Shown here piece after piece: positions 27,164-35,808 of a stretch of 64,000 nt of DNA. Under the pieces are notes generated by a model. The model saw nothing but the letters and a program-made list of their open reading frames with translations, searched no databases and was not told the origin of the DNA. Both the position numbers and the translations under genes were made by a program. The DNA is from Thalassobacillus sp. CUG 92003. GTDB lineage: Bacteria; Bacillota; Bacilli; Bacillales; Halobacillaceae. The stretch covers positions 186,001 through 250,000 of the forward strand of contig NZ_JABLSJ010000001.1 of assembly GCF_013618635.1 (NCBI RefSeq), in the 5' to 3' direction. How positions within the stretch are numbered: position 1 is the stretch's first letter; every line of letters begins with the position of its first letter.

Positions 27164-27197
27164 AAGACTTGTCTTTTAATAACCCTGTTTCTAGAAT
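27164..27197 (+). promoter_or_regulatory. catabolic-operon promoter with overlapping operator
   Basis: AAGACTTGTCTT (27164-27175) is a perfect 12-bp palindrome apart from its central TT. TTGTCT inside it (27169-27174) is the -35 and TAGAAT (27192-27197) the -10, with 17 bp between. Same architecture as the transporter promoter at 22172. Confidence 0.6.
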
Positions 27198-27273
27198 GAT
27201 AGATAATCAATTTTTATAAATTTCAAAAAAATTAATAGCCGAAGGGAAAATTTCAATGAATAGGAGTGAGGAA

Positions 27274-28290
27274 ATGAAAACGATATCAGAATTAGAAAAT
27301 TTTATGACAAGACCCTCGAATGAGTTGAAGCGAGATTTAGCAAAACTGGATGGAGATATAATGGTCTTAGGTGTTGGCGGGAAGATGGGCCCTACGTTGA
27401 TGAGAATGATAAAGAGGGCACTCGATGAAATAGGAAGCGACAAACGAGTTATTGGCGTTTCCCGATTCTCTAAAGGAAATTTGGAAAAAGAGCTGCAAGG
27501 ATATGGAATGGAAACGATTGCTGCTGATTTACTTGATGATCAAGCACTACATTCTCTTCCAGAGGTCAAAAACGTTATTTATATGGCGGGCAATAAGTTC
27601 GGAACCGTAGGAAACGAACATTTTACATGGGCCATGAACACTTATTTACCAGGGAGAGTTGCTGAAAAATTCAAGGACTCTCGCATCGTTTCTTTTTCCA
27701 CTGGAAATGTTTATCCGTTGACGCGGATTTCCAGCAGTAATTGCTCGGAAGACACGCCTGTGAATCCTGTCGGTGAATATGCACAATCTTGTCTTGGAAG
27801 AGAGCGTATCTTTACTTACTTTTCCCACAAAAACAACACCCCGATGCTCATGTTCCGATTGAATTATGCTATTGATCTTCGCTACGGCGTATTACTGGAA
27901 TTAGCAAAACAAGTGAATGAAGGGGAAGCAATCGACTTAACGATGGGAAATGTGAACGTCATCTGGCAAGGTGATGCGAATGAATATGCTGTGCGTTCTT
28001 TGCTCCATTGTGATTCCCCGCCGGAAATACTAAATATTACTGGTCCTGAAACATTATCGGTCCGGTGGGTTGCGGAAGAATTTGCGAAACGTTTTAACAA
28101 AAAAGCATTATTTATCAACGAAGAAGATTCAAAGGCACTTTTAAGTAATGCTTCTAAAGCTCATCGTTTTTTCGGTTACCCAAAAGTCTCAGTGCAGGAG
28201 ATGATCAACATGATCGCAGTCTGGGTACAAAGCGAAGGTTTGACATTTAACAAACCCACCCACTTCCAAGAACGTGAAGGAGCTTTTTAA
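27274..28290 (+). CDS. NAD-dependent epimerase/dehydratase-family protein
   Basis: 338 residues from ATG 27274, behind AGGAGTGAGG; the ATG at 27256 is also in frame with a weaker site. An extended-SDR Rossmann fold: MVLGVGGKMGPTLMRMIKRA for nucleotide binding, NVIYMAGNKFG in strand 4, and FSTGNVYPLT with the YxxxK region replaced (EYAQSCLGRERIF). The usual catalytic Tyr-x3-Lys reads Tyr-Ala-Gln-Ser-Cys here, so the lysine is not in its standard place. First gene of the catabolic run; possibly a sugar dehydratase or reductase. Confidence 0.78.
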   Translation: MKTISELENFMTRPSNELKRDLAKLDGDIMVLGVGGKMGPTLMRMIKRALDEIGSDKRVIGVSRFSKGNLEKELQGYGMETIAADLLDDQALHSLPEVKNVIYMAGNKFGTVGNEHFTWAMNTYLPGRVAEKFKDSRIVSFSTGNVYPLTRISSSNCSEDTPVNPVGEYAQSCLGRERIFTYFSHKNNTPMLMFRLNYAIDLRYGVLLELAKQVNEGEAIDLTMGNVNVIWQGDANEYAVRSLLHCDSPPEILNITGPETLSVRWVAEEFAKRFNKKALFINEEDSKALLSNASKAHRFFGYPKVSVQEMINMIAVWVQSEGLTFNKPTHFQEREGAF

Positions 28291-29358
28291 ATGATGAATC
28301 CAGTAATCAAAGAGAAGTTGCACCAGGGAACCGTTATTCCAGCACACCCATTAGCTTTAACCAGTGAAAAAAATCTTGACGAAGCTGGTCAGCGCGCTTT
28401 AACCCGTTATTACATGGAGGCTGGAGCAGGAGGAGTAGCGGTGGGGGTGCATACAACCCAATTTGAAATACGTGATCCAGAGATAAATTTGTTTGAACAA
28501 GTACTTCGATTAGCTATGGAAGAAATCAAAGCTGCTGGTAAGGAAAGTTCCTTCATTAAAATTGCTGGAGTTTGCGGTCCGGTTCAGCAAGCGGTTAAAG
28601 AAGCGACACTTGCCAAAGATCTCGGTTATGACCTTGGGCTATTGAGTATGGGAGGTCTTGACGATTTAACAGAAGATGAGCTTATCAACCGCACTGAGAA
28701 AGTCGCAGAAATACTACCTGTTTTCGGTTTTTATTTACAGCCGTCAGTGGGCGGGAGAGTTCTATCCTATGAGTTTTGGCAAAGGTTTGCTGAAATTCTA
28801 AATGTGCATGCTATCAAAATCGCTCCTTTCAACCGTTATCTTACACTTGATGTAGTAAGAGCAGTTGCCTCTTCACAACGGAACCAAGAAATTGCCCTGT
28901 ATACAGGTAACGATGACAATATTATCAATGACCTGCTTACAATATTTAAGATCCAGACAGCAAGCGGAGTTGTAGAAAAGAAGTTTGCAGGAGGGCTTCT
29001 AGGTCACTGGTCGGTCTGGACCAGACGAGCAGTCGAACAGTTCAAAGAAGTTAAGAAAGCTCAGGATCAAAAATCGATCCCGAGTGACCTTTTAACTATT
29101 GGGCAAGATGTTACCGACGCAAATGCAGCATTTTTCGATGCAAACAATCAATTTCAAGGCTGTATAGCAGGGATTAACGAGGTGCTTACACGTCAGGGAA
29201 TTTTGCAAGGGAATTGGTGCCTTTATGACAAAGAACGATTGAGCCCTGCCCAATCTGCTGAAATCGATCGTGTCTACGAGCAATATCCTCATTTAAATGA
29301 TGATGAGTTTGTACGAGCGAATTTGGATAAGTGGTTAAAAACTACCAAGAAAGTGTGA
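28291..29358 (+). CDS. dihydrodipicolinate synthase-family aldolase/lyase
   Basis: 355 residues, starting directly after the preceding stop with GAAGGAG upstream. It has a DapA-type TIM-barrel layout: an opening TVIPAHPLALTSEKNLDEAG, GAGGVAVGVHTTQFE (the phosphate/carboxylate loop), FYLQPSVGGRVLSYEFW, and HAIKIAPFNRYLTLDV with the Schiff-base lysine candidate in AIKIAPF. It has an extended C-terminal part. Members cleave 2-keto-3-deoxy acids or related compounds to pyruvate plus an aldehyde. In this operon that would be the carbon-splitting step; substrate unproven. Confidence 0.78.
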   Translation: MMNPVIKEKLHQGTVIPAHPLALTSEKNLDEAGQRALTRYYMEAGAGGVAVGVHTTQFEIRDPEINLFEQVLRLAMEEIKAAGKESSFIKIAGVCGPVQQAVKEATLAKDLGYDLGLLSMGGLDDLTEDELINRTEKVAEILPVFGFYLQPSVGGRVLSYEFWQRFAEILNVHAIKIAPFNRYLTLDVVRAVASSQRNQEIALYTGNDDNIINDLLTIFKIQTASGVVEKKFAGGLLGHWSVWTRRAVEQFKEVKKAQDQKSIPSDLLTIGQDVTDANAAFFDANNQFQGCIAGINEVLTRQGILQGNWCLYDKERLSPAQSAEIDRVYEQYPHLNDDEFVRANLDKWLKTTKKV

Positions 29359-29365
29359 GGATGTA

Positions 29366-30364
29366 ATGAGACAAGTATTCGCAATCAATAAACATGCTGC
29401 AATAGAGGAAACGCCTGTTCCTGAAATTAAAACGGGGTATGTTCTTGTCAAGACCATGCATTCCATCATTTCTCCTGGTACAGAGGCGACTATTATTGAT
29501 AATAGCATGGATAAAAAAATACCGTTAGGATACAGTGCCATGGGAGTGGTTGAAGCCTGCGGGAATGATGTCGAAGATGTAGGGGAAGGTGACCTTGTTG
29601 CCTGTTATGGTGCTCCTTATGTCCAACACGCGGAATATCTACTCGTACCAAAAACGTTGTATTCCAAAGTTCCCGACAATGTGAATCCTAAGGAAGCAGC
29701 ACTCGCTGGTATCGGAGCAATCGCCATTCATGCGCTTCGTGTTGCGAAACTTGAATTTGGAGAAACCATTGTCATAGCAGGGCTTGGCCTGTTAGGTCAA
29801 ATGATTGCAAAAATCGCAGATGCTGCTGCTTACAATGTGATTGCCTATGATATCCATAAACAGCGGGTCGATATGCTCCAAAAGGAAACCAATATTAGCA
29901 GTTTTTCAGAGCGGGGAGCTTTAGAGAAAGAAATTCACTCTAACACATGCGGACACGGGGCAGACGCTGTTTTGCTTTGTGCAGGAGGTAACCAGTCCCC
30001 GCTTACCGATCAGAGCCTACATTGGATTAGAGATAAAGGAAAGGTAGTCATCGTCGGAGACATTGAACCGAATTTTCCAAGAGCCCCCATGTTTCGTAAA
30101 GAAGCTCAGGTGCTCATTTCTAGAGCAGGGGGAGCTGGACGATATGACCACATCTACGAAAAACAAGCCACCGATTACCCATATGGATTCGTGCGCTGGA
30201 CAGAAGGAAGGAATGTGGCAGAATATCTTCGGTTGGTAAGTGAAAAACGAATCAACGTCCTCCCTTTCTTAGACAATGAAATAGATTTTGAAAAAGCGGC
30301 ATCCGCTTATGAAGAATTACAGGATAAAAATTCCACTGTACTAACCAAAATCATCAACTTTTAA
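29366..30364 (+). CDS. zinc-type (MDR) alcohol dehydrogenase-family protein
   Basis: 332 residues, 7 bp after the aldolase gene. GroES-like N-terminal domain with VLVKTMHSIISPGTEATII, then a Rossmann domain with VIAGLGLLGQMIAKIADAA and VIAYDIHKQRVD. The SPGTE motif and lack of the classical catalytic-zinc cysteine/histidine set place it with BchC/sorbitol-like MDR proteins found in inositol and sugar operons. Probably oxidises or reduces a sugar hydroxyl with NAD(P). Confidence 0.83.
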   Translation: MRQVFAINKHAAIEETPVPEIKTGYVLVKTMHSIISPGTEATIIDNSMDKKIPLGYSAMGVVEACGNDVEDVGEGDLVACYGAPYVQHAEYLLVPKTLYSKVPDNVNPKEAALAGIGAIAIHALRVAKLEFGETIVIAGLGLLGQMIAKIADAAAYNVIAYDIHKQRVDMLQKETNISSFSERGALEKEIHSNTCGHGADAVLLCAGGNQSPLTDQSLHWIRDKGKVVIVGDIEPNFPRAPMFRKEAQVLISRAGGAGRYDHIYEKQATDYPYGFVRWTEGRNVAEYLRLVSEKRINVLPFLDNEIDFEKAASAYEELQDKNSTVLTKIINF

Positions 30365-30565
30365 TGGACCATTATGTGGAGAGCTCCACTCCCATAAGAG
30401 TACTTCAGCATTTTATCGACTGTGTATACTCGTACACTCGGGTGACACCCATTAGCTGAGGAAGAACTAGAGTATGAATACTATAAAGGTGTAAAGAATC
30501 TATGACTCTTCGGAGACTCAAAAAGATATACGCATTGCTGAACTTTGAAAGGAGTTAATTTAATC

Positions 30566-31618
30566 ATGTTAAAAGTTGGAGTCATTGGAATAGGATCCAT
30601 AGCCCAGTTCCATATCGAACCTTATCAGACCAATGCCAAGGTGGAATTGGCAGCCTTATGTGATTTGGATGGAAAACGACTGAAAGAAAAAGGGGAAAAG
30701 TACCAGGTTGGCCAGTTATATACGGACTATCACGATCTCTTGCAAAACCGAGAGATCGATGCGGTAAGCATTTGTACATGGAACAATTCCCACGCTGAAA
30801 TTGCAGTGGCAGCACTTGAAGCCGGTAAGCATGTTTTAGTGGAAAAGCCTCTTAGTATTACAGTAGAGGAGGCGCTCACTGTACAGGAAGCAGCAGAACG
30901 ATCGGGGAAGACCGTTCAGGTTGGATTTGTAAGAAGACATGGAAATAATTCAAAATTATTAAAGGATTTCATAGACCAAGGAGAGCTTGGGGAAATTTAT
31001 TATGCGAAAGCCTCATGTTTACGGAGGCTTGGCAATCCTGGAGGCTGGTTCAGTGATCTATCCAAGTCAGGTGGCGGACCACTGATAGACTTAGGCGTCC
31101 ATATGATTGATATCTGTTGGTATATGATGGATCGGCCGCGTCCTGTATCGGTAAGCGGTAATACTTATAACAAATTGGGAAACCGTAGTCATATAAAAAA
31201 CCTATCATTCTACCAAGCAGCCGATTATGATCCATCCCTCAATGATGTTGAAGACTTAACGAATGCATTGATTCGCTTTGAAAATGGCAGCTCTTTATTA
31301 GTCGATGTAAGTTTTACATTGCAAGCTTTGAAGGACGAATTGTCCGTGCAACTCTTTGGTGATAAGGGCGGAGCAGAAATCGAGCCTGAGCTTGCTTTAG
31401 TGACTGAGAAGAATAACACAATTTTAAATGTGACCCCCCAAATCGATAACCTCACATTTGATTTTTATCAAGCTTTTCAAAATGAAATCAACCATTTCGT
31501 GGAGTGCTGTTTAGAAGGCACCGAGAATATTGCTCCTATCTCTGATGGAGTCGAATTGATGAAAATGTTAAATGCTGTGTATGAGTCTGCAAAAAGTGGG
31601 AAGGAGGTTTACTTGTAG
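30566..31618 (+). CDS. Gfo/Idh/MocA-family oxidoreductase
   Basis: 350 residues; AAAGGAG lies 11 bp before ATG 30566 and the upstream TTG at 30545 is rejected. Rossmann motif VGVIGIGSIAQFHI at the N terminus, EKPLSITVEEAL with the conserved Glu-Lys-Pro (lysine in catalysis), and GGGPLIDLGVHMIDICWYMM in the substrate domain (Asp/His pair). Typically an NAD-linked sugar dehydrogenase acting at C1, C2 or C3. A 200-bp gap before it contains GTGGAGAGCTCCAC (30376-30389), so it may have its own promoter. Closely resembles the protein at 40279. Confidence 0.87.
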   Translation: MLKVGVIGIGSIAQFHIEPYQTNAKVELAALCDLDGKRLKEKGEKYQVGQLYTDYHDLLQNREIDAVSICTWNNSHAEIAVAALEAGKHVLVEKPLSITVEEALTVQEAAERSGKTVQVGFVRRHGNNSKLLKDFIDQGELGEIYYAKASCLRRLGNPGGWFSDLSKSGGGPLIDLGVHMIDICWYMMDRPRPVSVSGNTYNKLGNRSHIKNLSFYQAADYDPSLNDVEDLTNALIRFENGSSLLVDVSFTLQALKDELSVQLFGDKGGAEIEPELALVTEKNNTILNVTPQIDNLTFDFYQAFQNEINHFVECCLEGTENIAPISDGVELMKMLNAVYESAKSGKEVYL

Positions 31619-33160
31619 GTGAGTACCACACATGCAGATATAGTTGTAATAGGCGGTGGGTTAGGCGGGTGTGCTGCAGTTCTTTCTGCGTGCTCTAAAG
31701 GTCTTCGAGCCATTTTACTGGAAGAAACTGAATGGTTGGGCGGGCAGGTCACTACCCAGGGGGTGCCACCCGATGAACACCAATGGATAGAAGAGTTTGG
31801 CTCGACCAAAAGGTACAGGAATTACCGGGATAAGGTCCGTGATATATATAAGCGGACGATGCGGATGAATGATTCTAGCGAGCCGCTGAACCCGGGAGGT
31901 GGTCTGGTCAGCAACATCTGTCACGACCCTCGAGTCACGCTCCACGTTTTGAATGAAATGCTGCTGCCCTTTACCTTGACTAACCAACTCGTTATTAAAC
32001 GTTGTACACGTGTTGACCGTGTGAAGCGCAGTGGAAAATCTGTTCAAGAAATTGTTTTGGATTCTGGAGAGGTTCTTCAGGCACCATTTTTCATTGATGC
32101 TACAGAGACAGGTGATATATTACCACTTGCAGATATTGCATATGTAACAGGAGCAGAGTCGCAAGCAGACACGGGTGAACCTCATGCGTTGGAGGTTGCT
32201 GATTCAGACGATATCCAAGCGTTTACCTATGTTTTGGCCATGGAAAACCGAGAAGGAGAAAACCATGTGATAGACAGGCCAGAAATGTATGATTTCTGGC
32301 GGGAATTTCATCCGGATATTTGGCCAGATAAATTACTGAGCTTGCATGCACCCCATCCAATTACTAAAGAAAAGCGGGCATATACCCTCTTTCGCGAGAA
32401 AGAAAGATTCCCGTTATGGGAATACCGGCGGATGTTTGATGCTGCGCTGTATGAAACTCCGCATCAAGCCGGTGATATTACGTTAATGAATTGGCCGCAA
32501 AATGATTATTTTCTTGGTAATATCTATGAGGTACCTGAAGAGGAAAAAGAAAAACATGTATATCGAGCAAAGCAGTTGAGTCTCTCCTTATTATATTGGC
32601 TGCAGACAGAACTCCCACGGTCTGACGGAGGCAAGGGATATGCTGGGTTGAAGCTGCGATATGATGTATTCGATACAGCGGATGGTTTAGCCAAATGTGC
32701 TTATATCAGAGAATCGCGGCGTATTAAAGCAGAGTATTGTATCACGGAAAAAGATGTTTCCCCTGATTTTAATGAAGGAAATGCTGGGAAACTCTACCAT
32801 GATCGTGTCGGAATTGGGTCTTACAGTATTGATCTGCATCCCAGTATGACAGGGCGCAATTATTTGGATATCAAGGCACTGCCATTTCACATACCATTAG
32901 GTGCTCTGATCCCAAAAGACATCGAAAACGTGTTAGCTGGCTGCAAGAATATCGGTACTACCCATATAACCAACGGCTGTTACCGTCTGCATCCGACAGA
33001 ATGGAATGTAGGAGAGGCGTGTGGAGAACTGGTGTATTTTTGTTTAGCAAATGAAACAACTCCGAAAGTGGTACGGGAGGATGATAGGTTATTGTTAAAT
33101 TTTCAAAGTGAACTGAGGGCAGCAGGTTTTGAACTGGAGTGGCCCGACGAATTTTACTGA
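31619..33160 (+). CDS. FAD-dependent oxidoreductase (FAD_oxidored family)
   Basis: 513 residues, GTG start immediately after the preceding stop with AAGGAGGT upstream. FAD-binding DIVVIGGGLGGCAAVLSACS and the loop WLGGQVTTQGVPPDEHQWIE. FIDATETGDILPLA in the middle and the C-terminal motif ITNGCYRLHPTEWNVGEACG, which binds the FAD pyrophosphate. Cytosolic, no signal peptide. Such PF12831-type flavoproteins occur in sugar-utilisation operons, but few have a proven reaction. In this operon it could oxidise a sugar or a 3-keto intermediate. Confidence 0.83.
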   Translation: MSTTHADIVVIGGGLGGCAAVLSACSKGLRAILLEETEWLGGQVTTQGVPPDEHQWIEEFGSTKRYRNYRDKVRDIYKRTMRMNDSSEPLNPGGGLVSNICHDPRVTLHVLNEMLLPFTLTNQLVIKRCTRVDRVKRSGKSVQEIVLDSGEVLQAPFFIDATETGDILPLADIAYVTGAESQADTGEPHALEVADSDDIQAFTYVLAMENREGENHVIDRPEMYDFWREFHPDIWPDKLLSLHAPHPITKEKRAYTLFREKERFPLWEYRRMFDAALYETPHQAGDITLMNWPQNDYFLGNIYEVPEEEKEKHVYRAKQLSLSLLYWLQTELPRSDGGKGYAGLKLRYDVFDTADGLAKCAYIRESRRIKAEYCITEKDVSPDFNEGNAGKLYHDRVGIGSYSIDLHPSMTGRNYLDIKALPFHIPLGALIPKDIENVLAGCKNIGTTHITNGCYRLHPTEWNVGEACGELVYFCLANETTPKVVREDDRLLLNFQSELRAAGFELEWPDEFY

Positions 33161-33205
33161 TTGAGACATTTATAATGAAGCACATCAAAATTGAGGAGGA
33201 TACCG

Positions 33206-34048
33206 GTGAAAATAAGTGTAAGCATGTATAGCTTAGCTTCCAGTATTAATGAAGAAAAGTGGGATATTGTTGATTTTATCGCTTATGCCGACAGCATAGG
33301 ACTTGATGGAGTTGAACTCTTGGATATTTATTGGAAGGATAAACAAAATAAGCAAGCTGAACTAACACAAGTCAAAGAAGCTTTAAACAAGCATGATTTA
33401 CTAGTATCTGCCTATGATGTCACCAATAATTTCGTTAAGGACTCCCGTGTAAAAAGAACAGAAGAAGTAGAAAAAGTGAAAGATGGTATCCGAGTTGCCA
33501 AGCAGTTAGGGACTGATATTGTCCGTGTTTTTTGTGGCGATCTAAGCGGTGATTTGACCTATGAGGAGGGGCAAGGTTGGATAGTAGAAAGTTTAAAGGA
33601 ATGTGCTACTCTTGCTGAACAAGAAAAAGTCTATTTGGCCATTGAAAACCACGGCCTGCTTGCCGGTAAAAGTAAACAAGTGGAAGATATTATCCGGAAA
33701 GTAAACAGTCCTTTTGTAAAATCCACATTCGATACGGGGAATTTTTTATTGGTTCATGAAAAACCATCTGAAGCTTTTGACCGGTTGAAACAAGACATTA
33801 TTCACGTTCATTTCAAAGATTTCCGTAAGAAGACATCGAAAGAATTGGTTAATGGTTTCAAGTCGTTAGAAGGAGTGGAATTGTACGGGACGATTCCCGG
33901 GGATGGCGAAGTAGATCTTTTCTATATTGTTAATGGCCTGATTAAACAGGGCTATGACGGCTGGTTGTCTATCGAATATGAAGGCATGGATGATGCCAAA
34001 GAAGCTAATGAAGAAGCGGTAAATCGTTTGCAGAGATTGTTGATGTAG
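33206..34048 (+). CDS. sugar phosphate isomerase/epimerase-like TIM-barrel protein
   Basis: 280 residues from GTG 33206 (GAGGAGG 7 bp upstream). Xylose-isomerase-like/AP endonuclease 2 fold with the expected metal ligands: Glu in LAIENHGLLAG, Asp in STFDTGNFLL, His in IIHVHFKDF, Glu in WLSIEYEGMD. Members epimerise or isomerise ketoses and keto-sugars; relatives also catalyse elimination on 3-keto-glycosides. Its place between two oxidoreductases fits a role on an oxidised sugar. Confidence 0.87.
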   Translation: MKISVSMYSLASSINEEKWDIVDFIAYADSIGLDGVELLDIYWKDKQNKQAELTQVKEALNKHDLLVSAYDVTNNFVKDSRVKRTEEVEKVKDGIRVAKQLGTDIVRVFCGDLSGDLTYEEGQGWIVESLKECATLAEQEKVYLAIENHGLLAGKSKQVEDIIRKVNSPFVKSTFDTGNFLLVHEKPSEAFDRLKQDIIHVHFKDFRKKTSKELVNGFKSLEGVELYGTIPGDGEVDLFYIVNGLIKQGYDGWLSIEYEGMDDAKEANEEAVNRLQRLLM

Positions 34049-34063
34049 GAGGTGCGTGGTGTG

Positions 34064-34777
34064 ATGAAAGTTATCTATAGCAATCTGGAGAAAATCGATT
34101 TTAAATCCACTATTAGTGAGGTTGAACTATTAAATGTACTCGATGTACAAGCATTAGATAAAGATAAGGATAAAACAGTCATAGTATCTGCTGATAACAA
34201 GAAAATCGATCAACTACCAGGTACTCCCACCGTTTATATCCCGTACGAGAGCCTTCCAGAAAATTATCGGGGGAAGGATAATGTGCACGTGTATTTCGAT
34301 CTTGAGCTTTATCCTTTCTTCGAAAAAGTAAAAGAAGTCTTTTTAAGTAAGAACAAAGGTGTATTTCGTTTTAGGAGGCACGTAGGTCAACATCAAACGG
34401 AATCGATTATTATAGAAGATATGTTTGTCATGACAAGTCTTCTTGGTAAACCGGAAGATGTCGAGGTAATTCATTCTAAAAAAGAGGTCAATCCGCAGCA
34501 TACGATTGTTACTATTCTTTTTAAGCAGGGTACAATGGCTCACATGGAATATACGTTCTCTGGGCAGGAACGTTTAGAGCTGGAGTGGAGCGGGATGAAG
34601 AGAATAATTGAGTTCGACAGTGAAGAGATGACACCCATCACCCCAAAACACCACACCTCGTTGCCCCTTACCTATTCCGTCGATGCTATTTTGTTTGGCT
34701 CACATCAACTGGATGCAGCGTTGGCCGCTCAGTTGGAATTTTTGAAGGAACTCATAAACGGAGGTGCTGAGGCATGA
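34064..34777 (+). CDS. protein of unknown function, resembles a Gfo/Idh substrate domain without the Rossmann half
   Basis: 237 residues; ATG 34064 lies 10 bp after AGGAGG, with a GTG at 34061 also possible. No glycine-rich nucleotide motif and no signal peptide. Residues about 105-195 read VFRFRRHVGQHQ, IIEDMFVMTSLLGKPEDVEV, TIVTILFKQGTMAHMEYTFS and MKRIIEFDS, which follow the beta-sheet pattern of the Gfo/Idh C-terminal domain. It overlaps the following Gfo/Idh gene by 4 bp, so the two are translationally coupled and may form a hetero-oligomer. Confidence 0.6.
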   Translation: MKVIYSNLEKIDFKSTISEVELLNVLDVQALDKDKDKTVIVSADNKKIDQLPGTPTVYIPYESLPENYRGKDNVHVYFDLELYPFFEKVKEVFLSKNKGVFRFRRHVGQHQTESIIIEDMFVMTSLLGKPEDVEVIHSKKEVNPQHTIVTILFKQGTMAHMEYTFSGQERLELEWSGMKRIIEFDSEEMTPITPKHHTSLPLTYSVDAILFGSHQLDAALAAQLEFLKELINGGAEA

Positions 34778-35745
34778 AAATCGGTATGATGAGTTTCGCG
34801 CATATGCATGCTTATAGCTACGCAGATGGGCTGATGAAATTGTCGGATGTCGAATTGGTCGGCATCTTTGATGACGATAAAGTACGGGGCAAAGAAGCTG
34901 CCAAGAAATATCAAACAGAGCATTTTTCCGAACAATCCGATTTTTTAAAAGAGGAAATGGATGCGGTCATTGTTTGCAGTGAAAACATACGTCATAAAGA
35001 GATGGTGCTGAATGCAGCTGAAGCCCAAAAGCACATCTTATGTGAAAAGCCGATTGCCACCACCATAAAAGACGCGAAAGAAATGATTCACGTTTGTGAT
35101 AAAAACGATGTTATATTACAAATCGCATTTCCTGTTCGTTTCAGTTCACCAATTCAACAACTGAAACAATTGATTGACAATGGGGAATTGGGCGAAATTG
35201 TCGCCTTCCGCACAACGAATCGTGGTCAGAACCCTGGTAGCTGGTTTATTGATCCAGTACAGTCTGGCGGCGGAGCAGTGTTGGACCATACCGTACATAT
35301 GGTTGACATTATGCGCTGGTATTTAGGGAAAGAAATAACTTCTGTACAAGCGTATGTGGATTCATATTTTCATAACATTGACATCGATGACGCTGGAATT
35401 ATGACCTTGGTGTTTGATGGAGGGGTGATTGCCTCCCATGATTCCAGCTGGTCCAGGTTTACTGAGTATCCTGTGTGGGGTGATGCCACTATTGAGGTGA
35501 TCGGGACGAAACAAACGGTGAAAGTCGATGCATTTAAAGAGCATCTTCGATTGTTCACTAGTGGAGAGAAATCATTAACCCATGAATTCTATGGAAATGA
35601 TATGGACTTTGGTCTAATTCGTGATTTCATCGAGTGCGTCAAAGAAAAGCAATCGTCGATAACGGGTTATGACGGCTTGAAATCTCTAGAGGTGGCTTTA
35701 GCCGCTTATCAGTCAAGTGAGCAGAAAAAAACAATAAAACTGTAA
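34774..35745 (+). CDS. Gfo/Idh/MocA-family oxidoreductase
   Basis: 323 residues, ATG overlapping the preceding stop. MKIGMMSFAHMHAYSYADGL replaces the canonical GxGxxG with a methionine- and histidine-rich loop; ILCEKPIATT holds the Glu-Lys-Pro, and SGGGAVLDHTVHMVDIMRWY the Asp/His pair. Altered dinucleotide-loop proteins of this type are common in sugar operons. Probably works with the co-translated 34064 product on an intermediate of the same pathway. Confidence 0.83.
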   Translation: MKIGMMSFAHMHAYSYADGLMKLSDVELVGIFDDDKVRGKEAAKKYQTEHFSEQSDFLKEEMDAVIVCSENIRHKEMVLNAAEAQKHILCEKPIATTIKDAKEMIHVCDKNDVILQIAFPVRFSSPIQQLKQLIDNGELGEIVAFRTTNRGQNPGSWFIDPVQSGGGAVLDHTVHMVDIMRWYLGKEITSVQAYVDSYFHNIDIDDAGIMTLVFDGGVIASHDSSWSRFTEYPVWGDATIEVIGTKQTVKVDAFKEHLRLFTSGEKSLTHEFYGNDMDFGLIRDFIECVKEKQSSITGYDGLKSLEVALAAYQSSEQKKTIKL

Positions 35746-35808
35746 AGATAAATCGGGGACTTGGTAATATAGATGCCCAAATTACCTGCCAAGTAGGAGT
35801 TGAAAGAT

